DNA of 64,000 nucleotides from CAWHHZ01 sp963829355 (GTDB lineage Bacteria > Acidobacteriota > Thermoanaerobaculia > Gp7-AA8 > JAHWKK01): the NCBI GenBank assembly GCA_963829355.1, contig CAWHHZ010000012.1:1-64000 (forward strand), given 5' to 3'. The translations under genes and the position numbers were made by a program. Below are positions 18,379 to 24,952 of this stretch, piece by piece. The first letter of the stretch is position 1. Each line of letters starts with the position of its first letter. The notes beneath the pieces were generated by a model that saw only the letters and a list, made by a program, of their open reading frames with translations, had not been told where the DNA came from and ran no database searches.

Positions 18379-18394
18379 CTGGAATTCCAACTTT
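18363..18394 (+). repeat. REP1 element overlapping the RAYT 3' end
   Basis: The element gaagttggggtcgtagctgg with a caactt closing arm includes the RAYT stop codon. Confidence 0.85.
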
Positions 18395-18418
18395 ACTGCA
18401 CAAAGTCTCGGCCGTGGA

Positions 18419-18492
18419 TCGTGCACCACTCGCACTTGCCGGCGTCCCTCGCGTGGGAAGTAATTTGGGTGCGAATGGCACTCCGAAGTTCG
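18419..18492 (+). repeat. Diverged sliver of the HNH nuclease gene
   Basis: About 74 bases (caccactcgcacttgccggc...) resemble positions 20318-20391 of the nuclease gene, encoding HYSHLPASLAWEV there. It is a short displaced fragment with several mismatches. Confidence 0.65.
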
Positions 18493-18546
18493 ATGGGAAG
18501 AATTCTGCAGGCTTTTTGAATATACTTTTCGTATCGGAGGTGGACG

Positions 18547-18765
18547 GTGTCGAGCAATGAGGTAGAACGCAAGCTGTTAGAGGCTGTCGAGAAGAAACAT
18601 CCCATCCGGACGAAGATTCTGATCGAGGAGCTCCAGCAGGAGCGGCACGTCACCGACGCAATGCTGCAGGAAGCGCTCTGGCGACTGGTCGACCGAGGGG
18701 TCCTCAAGGTTTCACATGATCTGAGGATCGAGCTGGTTGGCGCGCTGGCGGGCGCGGCTCGATAG
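18547..18765 (+). CDS. Small winged-helix-like protein
   Basis: A GTG start follows a strong GGAGG. The 72-residue product MSSNEVERKLLEAVEKKHPI has a helix pattern (RTKILIEELQQERHV, MLQEALWRLVDRGVLKVS) like a winged-helix DNA-binding domain with a wing hairpin. It overlaps the start region of the dGTPase and may regulate that operon. No named family. Confidence 0.6.
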   Translation: MSSNEVERKLLEAVEKKHPIRTKILIEELQQERHVTDAMLQEALWRLVDRGVLKVSHDLRIELVGALAGAAR

Positions 18766-20095
18766 TCTACGAGGCCTCCCGCTGAATTCACACCGAGACG
18801 CTCGTCGGCACGAGAGCGACGCCCGCGGTCAGCAGGTGCGCACCCCAGCGCAACGCGACCGGGACCGCATCCTCCATAGTTCCGCACTTCGCCGTCTCGC
18901 GAACGTGACCCAGGTCGTCGGAGCGGATGAAGGATACATAGTCCACAATCGACTGACGCACTCGCTTAAAGTCGCGCAGGTTGGTCGCCGGATCTGCGAG
19001 AAGCTTCTCCAGGAGCAGGAGCATATTGTGGATTCGATCGGTGGACTCGATCCCGACGTCGTCGAATCCGCGTGCCTCGCTCACGATCTCGGGCATCCAC
19101 CGTTCGGGCACATCGCCGAAGAGGTCCTGTGTCAGGTCGTCGAAAAGGCGAATGTACCAGACGGTTTCGAGGGAAACGCTCAGTCGTTCCGAATCCTCGT
19201 GAAACTGGCGGTCAGGTCGACCCGTCATGACGGCCTTAATCTCACTCGAGCCACCCTGGACGCAGTGCTGAAGTACCCGTGGTTTCGCGAGACGCAGGGG
19301 AAGAGACACCGGAAGTATGGAGCGTATCGAACGGAAGAGAAGGAGTTCAACTGGGTTCGTGAGGGTCGTCTGCAGGCTCAGAAGTCGGCGGAAGCCGAGA
19401 TCATGGACTGGGCCGACGACATTGCCTACTCGATTCACGATGTCGAGGACTTCTATCGCGCGGGCCTGATTCCACTCGATCGGTTGTCAAGCAACGACAC
19501 GGCACAGGAGAAGTTTCTCGACTGGGTATTCGACGTTGAACAGATCGAAGACGGCGGTACACAGGCTGAGCTGATCGAGATCTGGGAAGATCTTTCGGCT
19601 CTTTTTCCGCGGGAACCGTTCAACGGGAGCCGATCGCAGCGAGCCATGCTGCGGGTCTTCACCTCGGATTTCATACAGCGTTACGTGGATGGAATCTCAC
19701 TTCGTGAACCTTCCGGAACTAACCAGCGCCTCGTGGATATTGATGAGCGCCTGCAGTCCGAAGTGATGATGTTGAAGAATCTGACTCGTCACTTCGCTAT
19801 CTCGAATCCGGCGCTGGCGTCCCAGCAGCACGGACAGAGAAAGATTATTCGAGACCTCTTCGACATCTTTCTAGACTCACTCGACCAGGATCGCGCGATT
19901 CTGCCTCTCAGCTGTCGTGATCAGCTCGAGCAGATCAAGGGAAATGATGAAGATGCCCACATCCACAAGGTCCGCCTGGTCACTGATCTGATCGCAAGCA
20001 TGACCGAGCAGCAGGCCCTTCGCACCTATCAGAAGCTGATCGGAGTTGGACCGGGCTCCGGCCTCGATCGTTTCCTCCATCAGAGCATCAGCTGA
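18737..20095 (+). CDS. dGTPase-family dNTP triphosphohydrolase (HD domain)
   Basis: The protein carries the HD metal site of dNTPases: NRLTHSLKVAQVGRRI, then CLAHDLGHPPFGHIAEE and MDWADDIAYSIHDVEDF. It also has RDRILHSSALRRLANVTQV near the N-terminus. The open frame starts at a TTG at 18737, but the true start may be nearer the NSHRDARRHESDARG segment at about 18785. The length of about 430-450 residues matches the family. dNTPases hydrolyse dNTPs to deoxynucleosides and triphosphate; in defence islands they starve phage of dNTPs. Here it leads an operon with an HNH nuclease. Confidence 0.85.
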   Translation: MARWRARLDSLRGLPLNSHRDARRHESDARGQQVRTPAQRDRDRILHSSALRRLANVTQVVGADEGYIVHNRLTHSLKVAQVGRRICEKLLQEQEHIVDSIGGLDPDVVESACLAHDLGHPPFGHIAEEVLCQVVEKANVPDGFEGNAQSFRILVKLAVRSTRHDGLNLTRATLDAVLKYPWFRETQGKRHRKYGAYRTEEKEFNWVREGRLQAQKSAEAEIMDWADDIAYSIHDVEDFYRAGLIPLDRLSSNDTAQEKFLDWVFDVEQIEDGGTQAELIEIWEDLSALFPREPFNGSRSQRAMLRVFTSDFIQRYVDGISLREPSGTNQRLVDIDERLQSEVMMLKNLTRHFAISNPALASQQHGQRKIIRDLFDIFLDSLDQDRAILPLSCRDQLEQIKGNDEDAHIHKVRLVTDLIASMTEQQALRTYQKLIGVGPGSGLDRFLHQSIS

Positions 20096-20121
20096 GCCTT
20101 CGGGAACTTGGTGATGGAACG

Positions 20122-21075
20122 ATGATGCAAGGCTACGTCGCCAACACGGACTTCGACTGGTACTCGTTCCTGCGAGATGCGGAGCCGCCGCTTCGGGACG
20201 TGAACTTCTGGAAGCCGAGTGCAGAGGTCGGGTTCGGGGCGCTGGCGCCGGGTGAACCGTTCTTCTTCAAGCTGAAGAAGCCGCACTACGCGATCTGCGG
20301 GTTCGGGTTTTTCGTCCACTACTCCCACCTCCCGGCCTCGCTCGCGTGGGAAGTGTATGGCCAGGCGAATGGTGCGCCGACGTTCGGCGTCATGCGCGAT
20401 CGCCTCGTTCGGATCCGGGATCGGAACAAGATGGGCGGCGATCCTCGACGGGACTTCGAGATCGGCTGCATCCTCGTGAATGAGGCGGTGTTCTTCGCGC
20501 CGGATGAGTGGGTGCGGATGCCGGAGGATTTCGCGAAGAACATCGTCGGCGGGAAGCGGTATGACCTGCGGCAAGGTGAGGGGCGGCGGGTGTGGGAGGA
20601 GTGTCGCGCTCGTGCAGCAGAGCAACTGATTACGAATCAGTTGATCGCCGAGTCAGCAGAGCCTGCTGAGTGGGGTGGGTACGGTCAACCAACGCTCTCA
20701 CGGCCGCGGCTCGGACAGAACAGTTTCCGCGTGGCGATCCTCGATACGTACCAGCGACGCTGCTCGGTCACGGGTGAGCGAACGCTGCCGGTGCTCGAGG
20801 CGGCGCATATCCGTGATTTCGCCGAGGTCGAGAAGCACTCGATCAACAACGGCCTGCTGCTCCGCTCCGATCTCCACAAGCTGTTCGACAAAGGCTACGT
20901 CACCGTCGATCCCGACTACCACTTCGTCGTCAGCGGCCGCATCAAGGAAGAATGGGAGAACGGCCGCGAGTACTACGCCATGCACGGCCGGGACATCCGT
21001 CTGCCGGAGAATCCCGTGAACGTGCCGTCGCCGGAGTTTCTGCGGTGGCACAATGAGGAGAGGTATCGCGGATGA
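20122..21075 (+). CDS. HNH endonuclease, putative restriction enzyme
   Basis: The 317-residue protein has a long N-terminal domain (YVANTDFDWYSFLRD, FWKPSAEVGFGALAPGEPFF) of a type seen in putative restriction HNH nucleases. A C-terminal HNH domain follows with CSVTGERTLPVLEAAHI, NNGLLLRSDLHKLFDKGYV and FVVSGRI. Histidines in AAHI and DLHKLF are the expected metal and catalytic residues. It lies 26 bases after the dGTPase and overlaps the next gene by 4 bases. Confidence 0.85.
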   Translation: MMQGYVANTDFDWYSFLRDAEPPLRDVNFWKPSAEVGFGALAPGEPFFFKLKKPHYAICGFGFFVHYSHLPASLAWEVYGQANGAPTFGVMRDRLVRIRDRNKMGGDPRRDFEIGCILVNEAVFFAPDEWVRMPEDFAKNIVGGKRYDLRQGEGRRVWEECRARAAEQLITNQLIAESAEPAEWGGYGQPTLSRPRLGQNSFRVAILDTYQRRCSVTGERTLPVLEAAHIRDFAEVEKHSINNGLLLRSDLHKLFDKGYVTVDPDYHFVVSGRIKEEWENGREYYAMHGRDIRLPENPVNVPSPEFLRWHNEERYRG

Positions 21076-21557
21076 ACGATAAATCCAAGCTTCCTAAGTC
21101 AGGTCGTTCAGAACCGATTGACTCTGTTCCGGAGCTCGTAAAGCGGATGTATGAACTCGTGTCCGAGTTCGAGTCGCTGTTTCCGAATCGTCCATTCACA
21201 CCCGACGGTCATCTCGTAGGAAGTCTGGGAGAAGTTCTGGCGAGTTCCGCTTACCAACTGGAGTTGCTCCCCTGCAGCGCGGAGTGCCACGACGCTGCCA
21301 CAACGGATGGGCGATTGGTTCAGATCAAAGCAACGCAAGGAAAATCCGTCGCACTTCGCGCTGAACCTGACCACCTCCTGGTGATCTCTCTCCAGAAGGA
21401 CGGAACCTTCGAAGAGGTGTACAACGGCCCCGGCAGTCTGGTGTGGGCGAGCTGCGGAAATATGCAGAAGAACGGGCAGCGTCCGATCGGAACGAGCAAG
21501 CTGCGCAAACTTATGGATGAGGTGTCAGTTGAGCAGCGGATCCAACGCAAGCTTTGA
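21072..21557 (+). CDS. Small putative nuclease-like partner of the HNH gene (DUF6998-like)
   Basis: The 161-residue protein has FTPDGHLVGSLGEVLASSAY, SAECHDAATTDGRLVQIKAT and LVISLQKDGTFEEVYNGPG. The spaced E, D and QIK residues resemble a PD-(D/E)XK core. From memory it resembles a family listed as DUF6998; I could not check this. Its ATGA overlap with the HNH gene implies shared translation and a joint function, perhaps specificity or regulation. Confidence 0.6.
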   Translation: MNDKSKLPKSGRSEPIDSVPELVKRMYELVSEFESLFPNRPFTPDGHLVGSLGEVLASSAYQLELLPCSAECHDAATTDGRLVQIKATQGKSVALRAEPDHLLVISLQKDGTFEEVYNGPGSLVWASCGNMQKNGQRPIGTSKLRKLMDEVSVEQRIQRKL

Positions 21558-21591
21558 GTAACCGTGATTTAGACAGGCAATCGGCAACTTT

Positions 21592-21603
21592 GGTCTATAT
21601 ACC
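21592..21603. promoter_or_regulatory. AbiEi operator candidate 1
   Basis: GGTCTATATACC is an imperfect palindrome, the first of four related sites ahead of the AbiEi gene. Confidence 0.55.
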
Positions 21604-21696
21604 GAAGCTATCGAGTTTGACGCATCTCTTCTGTAAGTTCCACTCTGACATAGGTTTAAGTCCCGAAAGGTGTAAAACGAAGTGGGGCGTGGTAAT

Positions 21697-21710
21697 GGTC
21701 TATATATACC
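21697..21710. promoter_or_regulatory. AbiEi operator candidate 2
   Basis: GGTCTATATATACC is the second site; it has a 2-base longer centre than the others. The aaagct after it resembles the gaagct after site 1. Confidence 0.55.
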
Positions 21711-21719
21711 AAAGCTACT

Positions 21720-21790
21720 AGGAACGTCGTGCCGAGATGCTTCCTGTGGTATATATACCTACACAGGAAGCATCTCGGCACGACGTTCCT
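21720..21790. promoter_or_regulatory. Perfect 29-bp hairpin with GGTATATATACC at its apex
   Basis: Arms 21720-21748 and 21762-21790 are exact reverse complements. The 12-base palindrome GGTATATATACC occupies 21748-21759, at the loop. It could act as a cruciform operator in DNA or a very stable stem in RNA ahead of the AbiEi gene. Confidence 0.85.
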
Positions 21791-21803
21791 GAGAAAGACA
21801 CTA

Positions 21804-21859
21804 GGCACTCCCTCCTGTTCTCGTAGGTATATATACCCGAGAGAACAGGAGGGAGTGCC
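21804..21859. promoter_or_regulatory. Perfect 19-bp hairpin with GGTATATATACC in its loop
   Basis: Arms 21804-21822 and 21841-21859 are exact reverse complements with unrelated sequence to the first hairpin. The loop holds GGTATATATACC at 21826-21837. It ends 14 bases before the AbiEi ATG, where it would mask the ribosome site in RNA. Confidence 0.85.
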
Positions 21860-21873
21860 CCCTAAGACTCGCC

Positions 21874-22740
21874 ATGAACGACTCAGACATACTCGCTTCA
21901 GCTAAGAAGGCGCTAAAGGACAGCCGGAAGAAAGCGTTCCGCGCCCGGGAACTCACCTCTGAGTTGAAAAAGAATATGGATCGCGGCGTCGTCGACTCCT
22001 TGCCGAGCAGCAGAGATTTGATCGATCTGCTCGCTCGACACGATCTGGTGCAGGAGAAGGTCCTGGCCTCACCCATCTACAAGGAGTACGTCAGATATGT
22101 CCTGCCTGGCTACTCGCCATTCGAGTTGGCTTTGTCTCTCCGGTCCAACTCCTACCTGACGCACGGAACGGCCGTTTATCTCCACGGACTGACCGATCAG
22201 CTCCCACGTACGATCTACGTGAACAAGGAGCAGAGTCCGAAGCCGGAATCTGCAGGCCAGCTGGCTCAACAGTCGCTGGACAGGGCATTCAAGGCCCCTC
22301 AGCGAGAGTCGAACTACATCCTCAGTGCTGATCGGCTTCGCTTCATTCTCCTGAGTGGGAAGAACACTGGAAACCTGGAGGTGATTGAGGTGACGGATCC
22401 CTCCGGAAGAAGAGTTGCGGTGACTGGTCTCGAGCGGACCCTGATTGATATCGCTGTCCGGCCCACATACGCGGGGGGAGTGATCCAGGTACTCGAGGCG
22501 TTTCGAAATGCTCGTGATCAGCTTTCTATCAACACGCTGATCGCGACATTAAAGAAGCTGAACTACGTGTATCCGTACCATCAGGCGATCGGCTTTTACA
22601 TGAAGAAGGCCGGGTATGACGCTTCACGACTGGTTGCATTAAAGAGACTTGGACTGAACTTCGATTTTTATCTCGCCCATGGGATGACGGAAACTGAGTA
22701 TGACGAAGAGTGGAGACTACACTTTCCAAAAGGACTGTAG
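21874..22740 (+). CDS. AbiEi-like antitoxin/transcriptional regulator
   Basis: The 288-residue protein has an N-terminal helical, winged-helix-like part (ARELTSELKKNMDRGVVDS, RDLIDLLARHDLVQ). A C-terminal AbiEi domain follows with SNSYLTHGTAVYLHGLTDQL, RRVAVTGLERTLIDIAVRP and YAGGVIQVLEAF. AbiEi proteins are type IV antitoxins that repress their own promoter at inverted repeats, which fits the palindromes upstream. The partner AbiEii gene is convergent and overlaps its 3' end by 24 bases instead of following it. Confidence 0.8.
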   Translation: MNDSDILASAKKALKDSRKKAFRARELTSELKKNMDRGVVDSLPSSRDLIDLLARHDLVQEKVLASPIYKEYVRYVLPGYSPFELALSLRSNSYLTHGTAVYLHGLTDQLPRTIYVNKEQSPKPESAGQLAQQSLDRAFKAPQRESNYILSADRLRFILLSGKNTGNLEVIEVTDPSGRRVAVTGLERTLIDIAVRPTYAGGVIQVLEAFRNARDQLSINTLIATLKKLNYVYPYHQAIGFYMKKAGYDASRLVALKRLGLNFDFYLAHGMTETEYDEEWRLHFPKGL

Positions 22741-23562
22741 CTCGTCGTTCGTCCATGCCACCACGTAGTCGAAGTAGAAGTCGTAAGCTTCGAGGTCGCC
22801 TCCTGTGGCCTCGATGACGGATCGCCAATCGGTTCTGTGAAACTCGCGCTGGTCTGGGATTTCACCCACAAGTTCCACAGGAACATCCTTGGCAGCGAAG
22901 ATGTGGCGGAACAGAAGTGGAGAATCTTCATTCATCTCGAAGATGTCTGACTCGACAACTGAATAGATGTCGTAGAAGTCTCGCGCTCTGGGAGTTGCGG
23001 TGCGGCGTCGAAGGTACCGAGGCATTTGCTGACAGATCGCGCGCAGCTTTTCGAATGCGATCATCTCAGGTGTGTATACGAAGATGGTGAAGTCGTCGAG
23101 CTCTACAGGTACCTTGTTTCGACAGTATTCGTGCTTGCTGATCTCGACACGAAACGTTCGTTTCTGACCGGATCCGACAGTGATTGCCTGACGTGAGCGA
23201 CTCTGAGGCTCAACTGTGGAGTACCGTTCCGCTTCCATCAGCTTGAACTCTGCGATGTATCCTCCCCAGGGAGGATCCCGGCGCTCCGTTTCCACCTTCG
23301 GCTTTTTCCTGAACCTGAAGTCGAACACCTCCACCCCGACTGTCAGAAATCGTCGTTCGAGAGCGTCTCTGATTCGGGCACCGATTTCCTCAATATTCTC
23401 GAACTCGTCCTCGATCGAGAGATCTATGTCCAGTGAGGTTCTCGATCCGATGTGATGAACGAGATCCAGAGCATTGCCACCTTTCAGTACCAATCTCTCC
23501 ATCAAAGTGTCATCAGAGAACATCGAAATGATGACGAGGCGTCTGATGTCGCGGAAATCCAT
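22717..23562 (-). CDS. AbiEii/AbiGii nucleotidyltransferase toxin, convergent to AbiEi
   Basis: The 281-residue protein has RLVLKGGNALDLVHHIGSRT followed by SLDIDLSI, the KGG and S-xDxD nucleotidyltransferase motifs. Further on are MIAFEKLRAICQQMPRYL and ARDFYDIYSVVES. AbiEii toxins transfer nucleotides to tRNA or other targets and stall growth during phage infection. The ATG follows an AT-poor leader with GAT repeats at 23636-23660. Opposite orientation to AbiEi is unusual. Confidence 0.85.
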   Translation of the reverse strand: MDFRDIRRLVIISMFSDDTLMERLVLKGGNALDLVHHIGSRTSLDIDLSIEDEFENIEEIGARIRDALERRFLTVGVEVFDFRFRKKPKVETERRDPPWGGYIAEFKLMEAERYSTVEPQSRSRQAITVGSGQKRTFRVEISKHEYCRNKVPVELDDFTIFVYTPEMIAFEKLRAICQQMPRYLRRRTATPRARDFYDIYSVVESDIFEMNEDSPLLFRHIFAAKDVPVELVGEIPDQREFHRTDWRSVIEATGGDLEAYDFYFDYVVAWTNDELQSFWKV

Positions 23563-23786
23563 TTCCGGATTCTACAGGGTTGCGCCCTCACCGTTGGGTA
23601 CGCCGGTTTCTGCGGTGCCTTCGTAGGGTGTAGATCATGATGATGACGATGATGATCAGGGTAGGAGCCTATGCACGCCTGGAGACGGCTGTGGCAGGAT
23701 GAAGGACGCTTCGTCACGATCATCATGAAGATCAGTTCGCCAGGGCCGATCTCGGAGCCCACGATCAGGTGTCGGGTAGAACTACA

Positions 23787-24362
23787 ATGGCAGAGCGAAC
23801 GGTGATTCAGAGGAATGTATCCAAGCGTCCGGCCGACTTAGGGGATCTCGCCTCGGACAAGATCGAGGAATGGTTCGATCTCTGGCGTGTGCGCTCCGTC
23901 GGCAACATTGAGCTGATCATCAATCCGCTCCTGCGGCGGTCCAGAGGACGCTGCGATGTCGGGAGAAGCCGGATCGAGATCCGCGAGGATCTGATGCTGG
24001 GGCCGCGGAAGGAACTGCTCGAGACGCTTTGCCACGAGGCGGCACACATCGCTACGTTCCAACTGCACGGTGCGGAGGCGCGACCGCACGGACCGGAGTG
24101 GCGGGAGCTGATGGTCGCTGCTGGATACGAGCCGCAGACGGAGCGGCTCGCGGAGTGTCGCGTCGTCAGAGGTGACGAGCAGTTGCAGTCCGAGCACCCA
24201 GCGAAGGAGCGGATCGTCTTCGATCATCTCTGCCCGGTCTGTCAGACGGTACGGACTGCTAAGCGGACGGTCAGGCAGTGGCGCTGCGCCGAGTGTGTGA
24301 ACGCCGGGCTGGAGGGGACGATGATCATCTCCAGGCGGGTGGAGAGGGGAGGGCGTTCTTGA
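23787..24362 (+). CDS. SprT-like zinc metallopeptidase
   Basis: The product starts MAERTVIQRNVSKRPADLGD and has WFDLWRVRSVGNIELIINPL, the metal site LLETLCHEAAHIATF, and ARPHGPEWRELMVAAGYEP. A zinc ribbon with CPVCQTVRTAKR and WRCAECVNAGLEG closes it. This is the SprT/Spartan fold; eukaryotic Spartan digests DNA-protein crosslinks. The stop overlaps the TTG start of the HIT gene. Confidence 0.85.
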   Translation: MAERTVIQRNVSKRPADLGDLASDKIEEWFDLWRVRSVGNIELIINPLLRRSRGRCDVGRSRIEIREDLMLGPRKELLETLCHEAAHIATFQLHGAEARPHGPEWRELMVAAGYEPQTERLAECRVVRGDEQLQSEHPAKERIVFDHLCPVCQTVRTAKRTVRQWRCAECVNAGLEGTMIISRRVERGGRS

Positions 24363-24952
24363 GCTCGCGCGACTGTCCGTTCTGTTCGCTCGAGAGTGAC
24401 CGTATGCTCGTGGAGACGGAGCATGTCTTCGGGGTCTGGGATCTGTTTCCGGTGTCGCCGGGGCACGCGCTCGTCATCCCGAAGCGACACGTCTCGAGCT
24501 GGTTCGATGCGACTCCCGAGGAACGGGCGGCGCTGGCTGAGGGAACGGAGAGGGTGAGGGACGAGATCGTCGCTCTCTTCTCGCCCGATGGATTCAACAT
24601 CGGGATCAATGTCGGCGATGTCGCCGGGCAGACGGTTCCGCATCTTCACGTACACGTCATCCCTCGCTATCGCGGCGATGTCTCGCAGCCGCGGGGAGGT
24701 GTCCGGGGCGTGATTCCGTGGAAGCGGGATTACGGGCGAGGACGAGGAGTCGATGGGCGGCTCGGCGCTCGTCCGCGGTGGCGACGAGGATCCGCTGCTG
24801 CCGCATCTCGAGCGGCAGCTGGCAGTCGCGGATCGAGCGGACATCGTCGTCGCGTTCACGATGCGCAGGGGAGTCGATCTGTTGTTTCCCCACCTCGAGG
24901 ATCTTCTCGATCGCGGAGGGAGGATCCGCTTCCTCACCGGAGATTATCGTGA
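24359..24952 (+). CDS. HIT-family nucleotide hydrolase or transferase with aberrant C-terminus
   Basis: A TTG start gives LSSRDCPFCSLESDRMLVET, then LFPVSPGHALVIPKRHVSSW, GFNIGINVGDVAGQTVPHLH and VHVIPRYRGDV. PHLHVHVIPR is the histidine triad. Family proteins normally end near GVIPWKRDY (about 24733). Here the frame runs on for about 70 low-complexity Arg/Ser/Ala residues, overlapping the helicase start by 200 bases in another frame, so the native stop was probably lost. Confidence 0.8.
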   Translation: MSSRDCPFCSLESDRMLVETEHVFGVWDLFPVSPGHALVIPKRHVSSWFDATPEERAALAEGTERVRDEIVALFSPDGFNIGINVGDVAGQTVPHLHVHVIPRYRGDVSQPRGGVRGVIPWKRDYGRGRGVDGRLGARPRWRRGSAAAASRAAAGSRGSSGHRRRVHDAQGSRSVVSPPRGSSRSRREDPLPHRRLS

